Below are positions 18,256 through 25,659 of a stretch of 64,000 nt of DNA, in pieces. Origin of the DNA: JAFAHD01 sp963772515 (GTDB taxonomy: Bacteria; Vulcanimicrobiota; Vulcanimicrobiia; Eremiobacterales; Eremiobacteraceae); contig CAVYXC010000003.1 of the NCBI GenBank assembly GCA_963772515.1, forward strand, positions 1 to 64,000, given 5' to 3'. The translations under genes were made by a program, and so were the position numbers. The notes below the pieces were generated by a model that saw only the letters and a program-made list of their open reading frames with translations, was not told the origin of the DNA and did no database searches. The stretch's first letter is position 1, and each line of letters opens with the position of its first letter.

Positions 18256-18936
18256 TTATAGCCTCAGGGTTCCGGTCTGCACGGCCGTGAGGGTTCCGGC
18301 GAGCAGCGCGCTGAGCAGGCTGAGCACCACCATGGTGATGATCGCCTGTCGATATCCGACGTGAAGCACCCGCACGAAGCCGATCGTTGCGATGATGTAG
18401 TACCAAATATCGAAGGCGTTATACGTATATAAGAATGCCCGCAGGAACGGGCTCGTCGCGAGAAACCTGAGCGATGCGAGCACGAAGAGGTCGCCCATCG
18501 TCACGGCGGCCGTCGGCCCCCTTCCGAAGACGATTGCGCCGTTCAACACCGCCGCCACGCCGGTGATCACGGCACAATTGCACGCAAGGGCCCACGCATG
18601 CACGAAGGACACGCGCCCTCCGCCAAGCACGGTGCTCAAAAAAAATATTCCGGTGACCAGCAGGCACGAGACGCCGACACCCAACGCCGCGAACAGGAGG
18701 TTCTTGATCAGAGCCGTCACGTCCGGGGTCGTTTCGGTGATGCCCTGCATGATGTGTGCCGAAGCGGGAGCGACCAGCGTGCCGCCGATCGCGACTAACA
18801 CGATCGACAGAATCAGCGCCCAGCCCCACGTCGGCTGATTCTCGAGCGCGGCAAACGCTGTCGTCGGGTCGAATAACACGCCAAAGTACGTTGTGAGCGC
18901 TCCGCCGCGTGGCGGCGCCGTTTCCCGCACGGTCAT
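18256..18936 (-). CDS. Yip1-domain membrane protein
   Basis: 226 aa from ATG 18936, behind GGAGA. The N-terminus YFGVLFDPTTAFAALENQPTWGWALILSI is typical of bacterial Yip1/DUF1282-like proteins (a short cytosolic helix with F-x-x-[VL]-x-x-x-P followed by five membrane helices). Hydrophobic segments are seen at about 32-55, 85-105, 118-140, 160-180 and 200-220. Function in bacteria is unknown. An upstream extension to 19128 is very basic and unlikely. Confidence 0.6.
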   Translation of the reverse strand: MTVRETAPPRGGALTTYFGVLFDPTTAFAALENQPTWGWALILSIVLVAIGGTLVAPASAHIMQGITETTPDVTALIKNLLFAALGVGVSCLLVTGIFFLSTVLGGGRVSFVHAWALACNCAVITGVAAVLNGAIVFGRGPTAAVTMGDLFVLASLRFLATSPFLRAFLYTYNAFDIWYYIIATIGFVRVLHVGYRQAIITMVVLSLLSALLAGTLTAVQTGTLRL

Positions 18937-19106
18937 CAAACGATGTCTCCTTGCACGCGCTCTCCAATTGGCAAATCCGTTTAGCGTCACCCTGGTAGTC
19001 GCAATACTAGTATTGCGTTCGATAGTTTGGCGAGTAGGCACGCGAAGTCGCGTTGGTGAAACGCGAAAACGCAGCCCAATCTGCAGCTCCACGGAAAGGA
19101 AAGGAC

Positions 19107-19430
19107 ATGCGCAAATATCCCGTTGCACTACTTGCGGCGCTTATTGGCTTAGTAGTGCTTTCCGGCTCCATGGCTTCCGCTCAAGCCAAAGTCGGATTCA
19201 GTCACAAGAACATGCAGACGATCATCAGAACCGCAACCGGCCCCGGTAATCCCTGCTCCATAGCACCAAATCCAAATCCATGCCCGCCGAAGTTCGTGTC
19301 GTCCGGGGCGTCGTCGGTCTCCGGGTCGTCGTCAGGCTCGTCGTCATCGTCATCGTCGTCCGCCTCATCGGGCGGCGTGCTTAGCCAAGCCGATAATGCG
19401 AGACTCGCAACGTCCAGCTTCGATCACTAA
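19107..19430 (+). CDS. Small exported Ser-rich protein with two Cys; candidate peptide precursor
   Basis: 107 aa from ATG 19107 behind the strong site GGAAAGGAAAGGAC. A signal peptide (MRKYPVALLAALIGLVVLSG) is followed by a short mature part with two cysteines eight residues apart (PCSIAPNPNPCPPKF) and a poly-Ser tract. It is the first gene of an operon with DUF5819, HTTM-DCC and a serine hydrolase, separated from the DUF5819 gene by a strong hairpin. By analogy with SdpC-SdpA-SdpB it may be the substrate of those membrane proteins; this is inference, since the mature part is not as hydrophobic as SDP. Confidence 0.55.
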   Translation: MRKYPVALLAALIGLVVLSGSMASAQAKVGFSHKNMQTIIRTATGPGNPCSIAPNPNPCPPKFVSSGASSVSGSSSGSSSSSSSSASSGGVLSQADNARLATSSFDH

Positions 19431-19449
19431 TACCCCGGATCTACAGGAG

Positions 19450-19480
19450 CCGCATGTGACCGAAGCGCGGTCACATGCGG
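19450..19480 (+). promoter_or_regulatory. 13-bp hairpin between precursor and DUF5819 genes
   Basis: The arms 19450-19462 (CCGCATGTGACCG) and 19468-19480 are perfectly complementary with a 5-nt loop. The 3' arm contains the ATG (19475-19477) of the DUF5819 gene, and CAGGAG lies directly before the 5' arm. It could act as a partial terminator or hide the start codon, lowering expression of downstream genes relative to the first. The TGTGA/TCACA core also resembles a CRP-type operator half-pair but with the wrong spacing. Confidence 0.5.
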
Positions 19481-20221
19481 TCTTCATATCCATTGAACAT
19501 TACGCCGTCCGAAAAGAGCAAGAGCGCGCTGGAGGCAGTCGCCTGGTGGTCGAGCTTTGCCGTCTTGCTCGCAGTGCTCACCTTTCATTTCACTATGGTC
19601 CAGTTGTCAAACATGCCGATGAGCCCGCTCAAGCTCCAATACGGCGACCTCATCGAACATTATGTGGACCCGCTCTTCACCCAGAATTGGCAGCTCTTCG
19701 CTCCGCAGCCGATTGACGAGGATATCGCGTTGATGGTGCGGGGCCGCTTTCGGGATCCGCGGACCGGTCGGTCTCAGACCACGCAGTGGCTCAACGTGAC
19801 AGAGTCCTTGATCGACCAGGTGAGAAAAAACCGGCTGACCCCGCTTGCGCTCGTCGAGCTCGCCGAAGCGAACGTGGTGGTGAGCTTCAGCAACGATCTT
19901 CTGATGGATCCGCGAGCGGCCGTTGTGAGAGACGGCAAGCGCGTTCTTATCCTGCCCATTCCGGTTCGCGCGTATCCGCGCGACATGACCGTTCTGACGC
20001 GAACCGGGCTCGCGAGTCTCGAGATCGAGTTTCCGGGGGTAAAGTTTTCCGAGGTCCAAGTAGGTTTGTCTCGCTACCGGTTTCCGCGCTTTAGCAAACG
20101 TTTCGACCCGGACACGTTGGATTACGCGGCGATAACCCCCGTGCAGTGGCAGCCCGCCACGTGGGTCGCACCATATTGCTGCGTCGCGAATCCCCCAAGC
20201 CCGGACATCCCGGCTCAATAG
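19475..20221 (+). CDS. DUF5819 family protein (SdpA-like context)
   Basis: 248 aa. One N-terminal membrane helix (SSFAVLLAVLTFHFTMVQLS) and an extracytoplasmic domain with YVDPLFTQNWQLFAPQP, the hallmark of DUF5819, followed by RGRFRDPRTGR and TQWLNVT. Such proteins are regularly encoded next to HTTM-domain proteins, as here (3 bp apart). The domain plan resembles SdpA of the B. subtilis SDP peptide system. Function is otherwise unknown. Confidence 0.7.
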   Translation: MRSSYPLNITPSEKSKSALEAVAWWSSFAVLLAVLTFHFTMVQLSNMPMSPLKLQYGDLIEHYVDPLFTQNWQLFAPQPIDEDIALMVRGRFRDPRTGRSQTTQWLNVTESLIDQVRKNRLTPLALVELAEANVVVSFSNDLLMDPRAAVVRDGKRVLILPIPVRAYPRDMTVLTRTGLASLEIEFPGVKFSEVQVGLSRYRFPRFSKRFDPDTLDYAAITPVQWQPATWVAPYCCVANPPSPDIPAQ

Positions 20222-20224
20222 GCC

Positions 20225-21628
20225 ATGATCGCCGAGCTTAGATCGACGATTGCGTCCCGGCTCGGCCGGCTGCGCGAACTGCTAAGCGAGCCCCATCGTC
20301 TCATCGGCGTCGCGCTGCTCAGAATCGCGCTTGGGTTGAACATCCTGGTGTTCTATATCACGCACGTGTACGAGCGCCAATATCTGTGGGGCGATAATGG
20401 CCTCATACCGTTCAGCACGTTCATGACCGAAATGCGTCTAGGACGAAACTTTTCCCTATATCAGCTTTCCACGACTCCCCTCTACGAAAACGCTTTGTTC
20501 TTCGGCGGACTCCTCGTCACGATCGCGTTCATACTAGGGTATAAGACGCGCCTGTCTTCGATTCTTTTCTTCGTCTTCACGTGGTCGCTGTACGCGCGAG
20601 ATCAATTCGTCATGACGGCCGGCGACAATCTGCTGTATTTGATGATCTTCCTCCTGATGTTCTGCGACTGCGGGGCCCACTTTTCGATCGATGCCGCAGC
20701 GCGCGGCGATATGAAGAGCACGCCGCGTCCATTCGTGGCGCTCCTCCACAATTTCGGCGTCCTCGCGATGCTGCTGCAGCTGTGCTTGCTGTATCTCACG
20801 TCCGCATTTTACAAGATCCAGGGCCATATGTGGCAAGACGGCACCGCGCTCTACTACGTGCTTCGGACATCCGAGTTCAACTTGTCGCCCGTTGCCCATT
20901 TCCTCTACCAAAACACCATCCTCGTCACCGCGCTGACGTACTCGACGATCTTATTCCAAATGGCATGGCCCTTTCTGATATGGAGCAGGCCGGCCAGGCC
21001 GTTTGTCGCCCTCGGTGCATTCTCGCTCCACGCGAGCATCGGCTATTTCATGGGCCTGGTGTGGTTTTCTGCCGTGGTGATCAGCGCCGAATTGATCATT
21101 TTCGATGATCTCGATTATCATCGATTTGCGCTCTTTTGCGACCGCACGTTTGATGCGCTCGCACGCTCGTGGGGCAACTTCGCATCACAGCGCATTCCGA
21201 GAAAGTGGGCCATTGCGGTCATCTACGACGGAGATTGTCCGATCTGTGTCCGGATCGTCGACCGCTGGGCGCGCTCGTTAGACTGGTTGCGATTGTTAGG
21301 GATCGCGTCATTCCGCGCGCCGGGCTTCGCGCCGCCACCGGGCGTCGCGCCTGAAGACCTGGAAAAGCGCATGTACGTCACCGACGGTGATGGGACAGCG
21401 TCAGGTGGAATCGACGCTGTGTGGATGGTGGCCACTCGGTTACCGCTCCTCTGGATCACGCTGCCGATCATATGGATCAGCCGCAAACTTGGGTTCGGAC
21501 GACCCCTCTACGATCTCGTGGCAGCGAATCGCATGATGCTTCCCATCGGGCACTGCGATGGAAGTGCATGCGCGGTCGTCAAGGAACGGCCAACACCATC
21601 CCCCCAATCGGGGGCAGGCTCTTTCTGA
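20225..21628 (+). CDS. HTTM-domain (SdpB/gamma-carboxylase-like) membrane protein fused to a DCC thiol-disulfide oxidoreductase domain
   Basis: 467 aa. Residues 1-300 form the HTTM domain: LIGVALLRIALGLNILVFYI, LWGDNGLIPF and further hydrophobic helices of the SdpB/vitamin-K-carboxylase-like fold. Residues about 335-460 are a DUF393/DCC domain with YDGDCPICVRIVDRW, in which CPIC is the redox pair. The fusion suggests that export or maturation of a substrate is coupled to disulfide formation. The end overlaps the serine-hydrolase gene by 61 bp. Confidence 0.75.
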   Translation: MIAELRSTIASRLGRLRELLSEPHRLIGVALLRIALGLNILVFYITHVYERQYLWGDNGLIPFSTFMTEMRLGRNFSLYQLSTTPLYENALFFGGLLVTIAFILGYKTRLSSILFFVFTWSLYARDQFVMTAGDNLLYLMIFLLMFCDCGAHFSIDAAARGDMKSTPRPFVALLHNFGVLAMLLQLCLLYLTSAFYKIQGHMWQDGTALYYVLRTSEFNLSPVAHFLYQNTILVTALTYSTILFQMAWPFLIWSRPARPFVALGAFSLHASIGYFMGLVWFSAVVISAELIIFDDLDYHRFALFCDRTFDALARSWGNFASQRIPRKWAIAVIYDGDCPICVRIVDRWARSLDWLRLLGIASFRAPGFAPPPGVAPEDLEKRMYVTDGDGTASGGIDAVWMVATRLPLLWITLPIIWISRKLGFGRPLYDLVAANRMMLPIGHCDGSACAVVKERPTPSPQSGAGSF

Positions 21629-23070
21629 GGCCTCGACAGCGGCACGTCTGCGGGGCGATCGTCGTCGCTTTCACTGCTTTGTGTGTGGCTGCGCCGTACG
21701 GCGCAGGTGCCGAGCCGACCCCCGTTCCGGCAGGCATGGCTGCGCAGATCGACATGGCGGTTCGACGAGCGATGCAGCGCGAGCGCATTCCAGGTGCCGC
21801 CTTGGCGCTCACTCGTGACGGATTCGTCGTGTATGTCAGCGGCTATGGCAACCGCAATCTTGCCAAGACGGAGCCTGCGGATGCCCAGACGCATTTTGAG
21901 ATCGGCTCCGTGACAAAACAGTTCACGGCAGCGGCCGTGCTGCAGCTTTCCGAGGCCGGCAAGTTATCTCTCGATAATCGATTGAGCACCTACCTGCCGG
22001 ACTTTCCTCATGCCGGCGAGTTTACGCTGCGCGAATTGCTCGATCAGACCTCCGGTCTGTACGACTACATCGGGAACACCAACGTCCTCGAAAGCGCATC
22101 GTCCGTCCGAGGCTACGATTCTGTCGTCGCTCTGATCCGGAACAAGCCTCTGGCCTTCCGTCCGGGGACGCAGTGGGCGTACAGCAACACGAATTATATC
22201 GCCCTTGGCCGCGTCATCGAAGTCGTTTCGGGGCTCGCCTACGAGGCCTACGTGCAAGCGCATCTTTTCGATACTGCGGGCATGGGCGAGACGGTCACGA
22301 TTGACGACGAATCGCACGTGCCCGACATGGCCACCGGGTACCGCGCTGACAACGGCGCGATTCGCACATCTCCGCATTTCGACTCCAAATGGCTGTGGTC
22401 AGCGGGCGAGTTCGTTTCCACAGCCGGCGATCTAGCTAAATGGGATGCTGCCCTCGCGTCGGGCAAGATCCTTAACACTCGGGATTACGCCCTCATGCAG
22501 ACGGCCAGCCACGCGTCAAACCGCGGGGCGACAGGCTATGGTTTTGCTAGCTACATCGACACGTATGACGGTCACCCCAGGGTGTGGCACAGTGGGCTCA
22601 CGCTCGGCTTCGACGCAGCTAACGTCGTGTTTCCCGCCGACCACCTCGCCATCATCGCGTTGGTCAACGATGGGAACGCCGACGCGATCACGCTCGCGAG
22701 TGGCGTCTTCGACACGTTGTTCCCAGCGGCAGCCTCGGCTCAGAAGCGACTTGAGGAAGAAGAAGATGGAAGGATCATGAGGCGGGCACTAAGCTGCTTG
22801 GACGATCTTCAGAAAGGCGAAATCGATCGAGCCCAACTGAGCCCCCAGCTGAGTCGCTTGCTGACGCCAAAAGCATTGACGGATGCGCGCACGCAGCTGC
22901 AACACATGGGTAAGCCGACAGCGTTTTCATTAGAGCGCAAGACCGTTCAAAGCGGCGTCACGATGTTCGTTTATCGGGCGACGTTTCGGACGCAAAGCTT
23001 CGATTACGTATTCGGCTTGGATTCCGCGAGCAAGATCGCCATGCTCTTCCTGTCACCGTTGAGCCGCTAA
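21568..23070 (+). CDS. Serine hydrolase of the beta-lactamase class C / PBP-like family
   Basis: About 500 aa from ATG 21568 (the signal-like segment CGAIVVAFTALCVAAPYGAGA follows). The active-site motif SxxK is SVTKQF, the YxN motif is AYSNTNY and a HSG motif is present (VWHSGLTLGF), all characteristic of serine beta-lactamase-related hydrolases. A C-terminal non-catalytic region of about 120 residues follows. It overlaps the HTTM-DCC gene, so it probably belongs to the same operon and could be a peptidase or esterase acting on its product. Confidence 0.8.
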   Translation: MRGRQGTANTIPPIGGRLFLRPRQRHVCGAIVVAFTALCVAAPYGAGAEPTPVPAGMAAQIDMAVRRAMQRERIPGAALALTRDGFVVYVSGYGNRNLAKTEPADAQTHFEIGSVTKQFTAAAVLQLSEAGKLSLDNRLSTYLPDFPHAGEFTLRELLDQTSGLYDYIGNTNVLESASSVRGYDSVVALIRNKPLAFRPGTQWAYSNTNYIALGRVIEVVSGLAYEAYVQAHLFDTAGMGETVTIDDESHVPDMATGYRADNGAIRTSPHFDSKWLWSAGEFVSTAGDLAKWDAALASGKILNTRDYALMQTASHASNRGATGYGFASYIDTYDGHPRVWHSGLTLGFDAANVVFPADHLAIIALVNDGNADAITLASGVFDTLFPAAASAQKRLEEEEDGRIMRRALSCLDDLQKGEIDRAQLSPQLSRLLTPKALTDARTQLQHMGKPTAFSLERKTVQSGVTMFVYRATFRTQSFDYVFGLDSASKIAMLFLSPLSR

Positions 23071-23123
23071 GGCGCTACGAGCCTGAAGGCGTTCCGTCCG
23101 AAGTCCAATAGGGTGGTTCTTGC

Positions 23124-23240
23124 TCAAATCCGAGGCGGGCCGCTCATTCCCTTACCCTTTTGCTCATTCGCGCGCGCCCACATCAATCCGAACAATGCGG
23201 CACCGCAGACGCCTATGATGGTCAGTTGCCATATAGCCAT
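23124..23240 (-). CDS. 38-aa single-pass membrane protein
   Basis: A short reading frame with an excellent ribosome site, GGAGGTAGTACC directly before ATG (23240). The product is MAIWQLTIIGVCGAALFGLM followed by WARANEQKGKGMSGPPRI: one membrane helix and a basic tail. The SD and start are better than for most genes here, so expression is likely. It converges on the serine hydrolase and is divergent from tRNA-Tyr. Function unknown. Confidence 0.6.
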   Translation of the reverse strand: MAIWQLTIIGVCGAALFGLMWARANEQKGKGMSGPPRI

Positions 23241-23400
23241 GGTACTACCTCCAATGCGTGAGACCGCCTTTGTGCGGTGCTCGTTTCATCCGGTTACATC
23301 ACACACAAGGGGAGTCTCAAATAGGACCGACTCACACTCGGGGGCGCTCTCGCCGAGGACGCTCTGGTCGCCCGCGCGAAGGGAGGGTCTTCGCAATCGT

Positions 23401-23484
23401 GGGCAGGTGACCGAGTGGTTAATGGTAGCAGACTGTAAATCTGCCGCGCTCAGCGCTACGTAGGTTCGAATCCTACCCTGCCCA
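23401..23484 (+). tRNA. tRNA-Tyr(GUA)
   Basis: Class II tRNA: acceptor GGGCAGG/CCTGCCC, D arm TGACCGAGTGGTTAATGGTAGCA, anticodon stem CAGAC/ATCTG around TGTAAAT region with anticodon GTA, a long variable arm (CCGCGCTCAGCGCTACG) and T arm TAGGTTCGAATCCTA. Discriminator A at 23484; CCA not encoded. Confidence 0.95.
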
Positions 23485-23502
23485 ATTTTCAGCTTCTTCC
23501 TC

Positions 23503-23508
23503 TATAGT
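23503..23508 (+). promoter_or_regulatory. -10 like element close to a start codon
   Basis: TATAGT ends 7 bp before the ATG at 23516 and no Shine-Dalgarno lies between, resembling a leaderless start. The gene could equally be read through from tRNA-Tyr 31 bp upstream. Confidence 0.3.
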
Positions 23509-23515
23509 AGCCCAC

Positions 23516-24063
23516 ATGCGAATCGTGCTGGCAGCCGCGCTCGCGGCGACCCTGCTCCCTTTTGAGGCCCGCGCGGAGACGACCGCGACGGTCATCCCGC
23601 CGGGCGCCGTCGTGATCGTCAGTCCGGCGACCGGAGATCTGGCGGGCTCCCGTATCGTCGTCGCGCCGAACGGCGATACCGTCGCCGACGATGGCGCAGC
23701 GAAGGCAAGCGAGTTTTGTCGGCAGCGACCCTCAAAGCCCTGTTCGCGGATCTCGATGCCGCGATGCCGATCTCCAAACTGCAAACCGCCTGCGCCCAAC
23801 CGCTCGCGTCGCCTACGCCGCTCATCATCACATATCGCGGCGAGACGTCACCGGACATCACGCGCGCCGCCGACAGCAAAGGCTTGGCGCTGTTGGCAGA
23901 TGCTCAAACTATAGCCCGGGCGCTCTACGTCGCCAACTATCGCGCCCGCGCCGTGACGATTCACGGCAACGGACAAGCGACCGACAACTCCTCGCCGGCG
24001 GCGCAACCCCAGCCGGCGCCTGCGATGCCGGCGAATCCCGGCGGCGGATACGGACATATGTGA
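23516..24063 (+). pseudogene. Secreted protein, paralogue of the 31230 gene, apparent frameshift near 23711
   Basis: The signal peptide (MRIVLAAALAATLLPFEARA) and a first domain (VIPPGAVVIVSPATGDLAGS, RIVVAPNGDTVADDGAA) are in one frame. Near 23705-23715 the frame must shift to continue with LSAATLKALFADLDAAMPIS and TIARALYVANYRARAVTIHG, ending at 24063. The restored order matches the secreted protein at 31230-32168 (GFLIVIDPGGHAWALDGAGH, LFADLAAAG, IQHALYVQSYHTAG). One missing base explains the break. Without correction the first frame ends at 23914 in an arginine-rich tail. Confidence 0.6.
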
Positions 24064-24089
24064 CGAGTCGTCACACTCACGCGTTTGAT

Positions 24090-24123
24090 GCAGCCGCGCC
24101 ACACGACGCGGCTGCTACTTTTC
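24090..24123 (+). terminator. Intrinsic terminator
   Basis: Arms GCAGCCGCG (24090-24098) and CGCGGCTGC (24107-24115) are perfectly complementary with an 8-nt loop, followed by TACTTTT. It ends transcription from tRNA-Tyr and the secreted-protein gene before the pseudopilin operon. Confidence 0.8.
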
Positions 24124-24291
24124 ACCGTGAGTGCGTCGGGTCACACTTGCCCTCCGCGCTGTCGGAAAACGCAGTAGCCGGCGCGTCTTGCGAGAAGATT
24201 ATCCCGATTGGAATGAATGGGAGGGTTGGAGCCCGGCCGGGGATAGCTGGGACCGAGTGTACATTGCGTTATATAGAAGAAGGAAGTTGCG

Positions 24292-25011
24292 ATGAGCGAC
24301 GTGGGCGGCACGAACAGCAAGCGGGCGCGGGGCATGACCCTCATCGAGGTGATGGTGGCCATCGTGTTGCTCGTCTTGATCTTCATCTTCGTCGGCCAGA
24401 ACATGGTCGCGTCGTCGTGGGCCACCAGCAAAGCCTCGCAACGTTCGATGGATATCTCGGCTGCCAACTATTTCATGGGCGTGATGTATGGCGACGGCAG
24501 CCTATGGGGCACCTATCCGGACTCCCCGAAGGATCCGTGCGGCAACACGCTGACGCCCGTCACCGACCCGGGCCCGATGAGCGGCGGAGGGTGGCACACC
24601 CCGCCCACTTGCAACCTCGCACCCGCTGAGGTAGCCCAGGTCCAATATCAATGGTTGCAGACCGTGCCTGTCGAGGACAGCTCTGACCTCACCGTCTGGG
24701 TCCGCAGCACGATCGACGGCAAAGTCGACACCTACGAGATGCGCGGCCACACGCACTCGGTGCCGACCCAGCTGACGCTGGCGACGCCGCCGCCTTCGCC
24801 CACGCCGACGCCGACGCCGACGCCGACGGGCACGCCGACCCCCAAACCGTCGCCGACGGCCACGCCGACGCCCAAACCTTCGCCGACCGCGACGCCCAAG
24901 CCGACCGCGACGCCGAATCCGACGCCGACACCGTCACCGACGGTCAAGCCGACGGCGACGCCCAAGCCGACTGCGACGCCGATTCCGACGGCGACGCCGC
25001 TGCCGGTCTGA
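24292..25011 (+). CDS. Type IV pseudopilin (PilV-like) with long Pro/Thr tail, cassette 1
   Basis: 239 aa. A class III prepilin signal is clear: RGMTLIEVMVAIVLLVLIFI with cleavage after Gly and Glu5. A small globular domain with DPCGN, TCNLAP and VQYQWLQTV follows, and then about 75 residues made almost only of Pro, Thr, Lys, Ala and Ser (T-P-[TK]-P repeats). The gene is the first of a three-gene cassette and is paralogous to 27526-28299. GAAGGAAG supplies a good ribosome site. Likely a minor pilin of a type IV pilus or type II secretion-like fibre. Confidence 0.8.
   Translation: MSDVGGTNSKRARGMTLIEVMVAIVLLVLIFIFVGQNMVASSWATSKASQRSMDISAANYFMGVMYGDGSLWGTYPDSPKDPCGNTLTPVTDPGPMSGGGWHTPPTCNLAPAEVAQVQYQWLQTVPVEDSSDLTVWVRSTIDGKVDTYEMRGHTHSVPTQLTLATPPPSPTPTPTPTPTGTPTPKPSPTATPTPKPSPTATPKPTATPNPTPTPSPTVKPTATPKPTATPIPTATPLPV
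24785..24998 (+). repeat. Low-complexity CCGACG-type repeat coding for Pro/Thr tail
   Basis: Hexamer-like units of CCGACG/CCCACG/CCGTCG follow one another and encode the Pro/Thr/Ala/Lys tail of the first PilV-like protein. Such tracts can gain or lose units in multiples of six without breaking the frame. Confidence 0.7.
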
Positions 25012-25013
25012 GG

Positions 25014-25646
25014 ATGCACGACATGCGAACACGCGCCCAACTGGGCATGACGATTCCCGAGCTGCTTATCTCGTTCGGAGTGCTGGCGCTGGTCCTGACC
25101 CTCTCGACGGTTCTCTTCAAGCAGGCCTTCACGCACAGTACGATGACCGAAGAGAACATGACGAACGAGCAGCGCACGCGCATCGCGATGGCGCGGGTCA
25201 ATTCATCGCTGAGCCAAGCCTCGGTCGACGCCAACACCAACGACGCCGCCGGTGGGACGCCGTCTCCGGCCGTGCTCCTGCCGGTCCCGAAGGTGACCTC
25301 CACGCCGGCGATCGTCTTCTACCGTGTGCAGACGCTGGTCCCGGCGTCGATCCCCACGGGCTCGACCAATGCGCCAAACCCGGGGTACGACGTGCACATC
25401 ATCTCGTACAACTCGGCCACGCAGACGCTCAACGAGTACGCGATGGACTACTCTACCGTGTACAAAGTGGGCGGGCCGTCGCCCGCACCGACCGTCCTGG
25501 CGACCGACGTCACCAACTTCGGCGTCATGCAAGTCAACGGCAACTCGAACGAATACCAGGTCACGATCAGCATCAACAAGATCCTCCAAGCGAACGAAGC
25601 CGAGCAGCCGTATACGCTCGTCGACGACGTCAACATAATGAACTAG
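25014..25646 (+). CDS. Type IV pseudopilin (PilW-like), cassette 1
   Basis: 210 aa; ATG 25023, 9 bp behind TGAGG, may be the true start. Prepilin signal QLGMTIPELLISFGVLALVL, with a helix continuing through LFKQAFTHSTMTEENM and NEQRTRIAMARVNSSLSQAS. The C-terminal domain has VHIISYNSATQTLNEYAM and ends in YTLVDDVNIMN, both shared with the paralogue at 28301. It starts 3 bp after the PilV-like gene. Confidence 0.78.
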   Translation: MHDMRTRAQLGMTIPELLISFGVLALVLTLSTVLFKQAFTHSTMTEENMTNEQRTRIAMARVNSSLSQASVDANTNDAAGGTPSPAVLLPVPKVTSTPAIVFYRVQTLVPASIPTGSTNAPNPGYDVHIISYNSATQTLNEYAMDYSTVYKVGGPSPAPTVLATDVTNFGVMQVNGNSNEYQVTISINKILQANEAEQPYTLVDDVNIMN

Positions 25647-25659
25647 GGGAAGGAAGACC

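Noticed and set aside
18936..19128. N-terminal extension of the Yip1 protein to 19128
   Set aside because: The extra residues are Arg/Thr-rich and unlike the family; ATG 18936 has a ribosome site and the normal N-terminus.
23113..23463. 116-residue plus-strand frame running into tRNA-Tyr
   Set aside because: It overlaps the tRNA and the well-supported minus-strand small gene, and has no ribosome site or protein-like composition.
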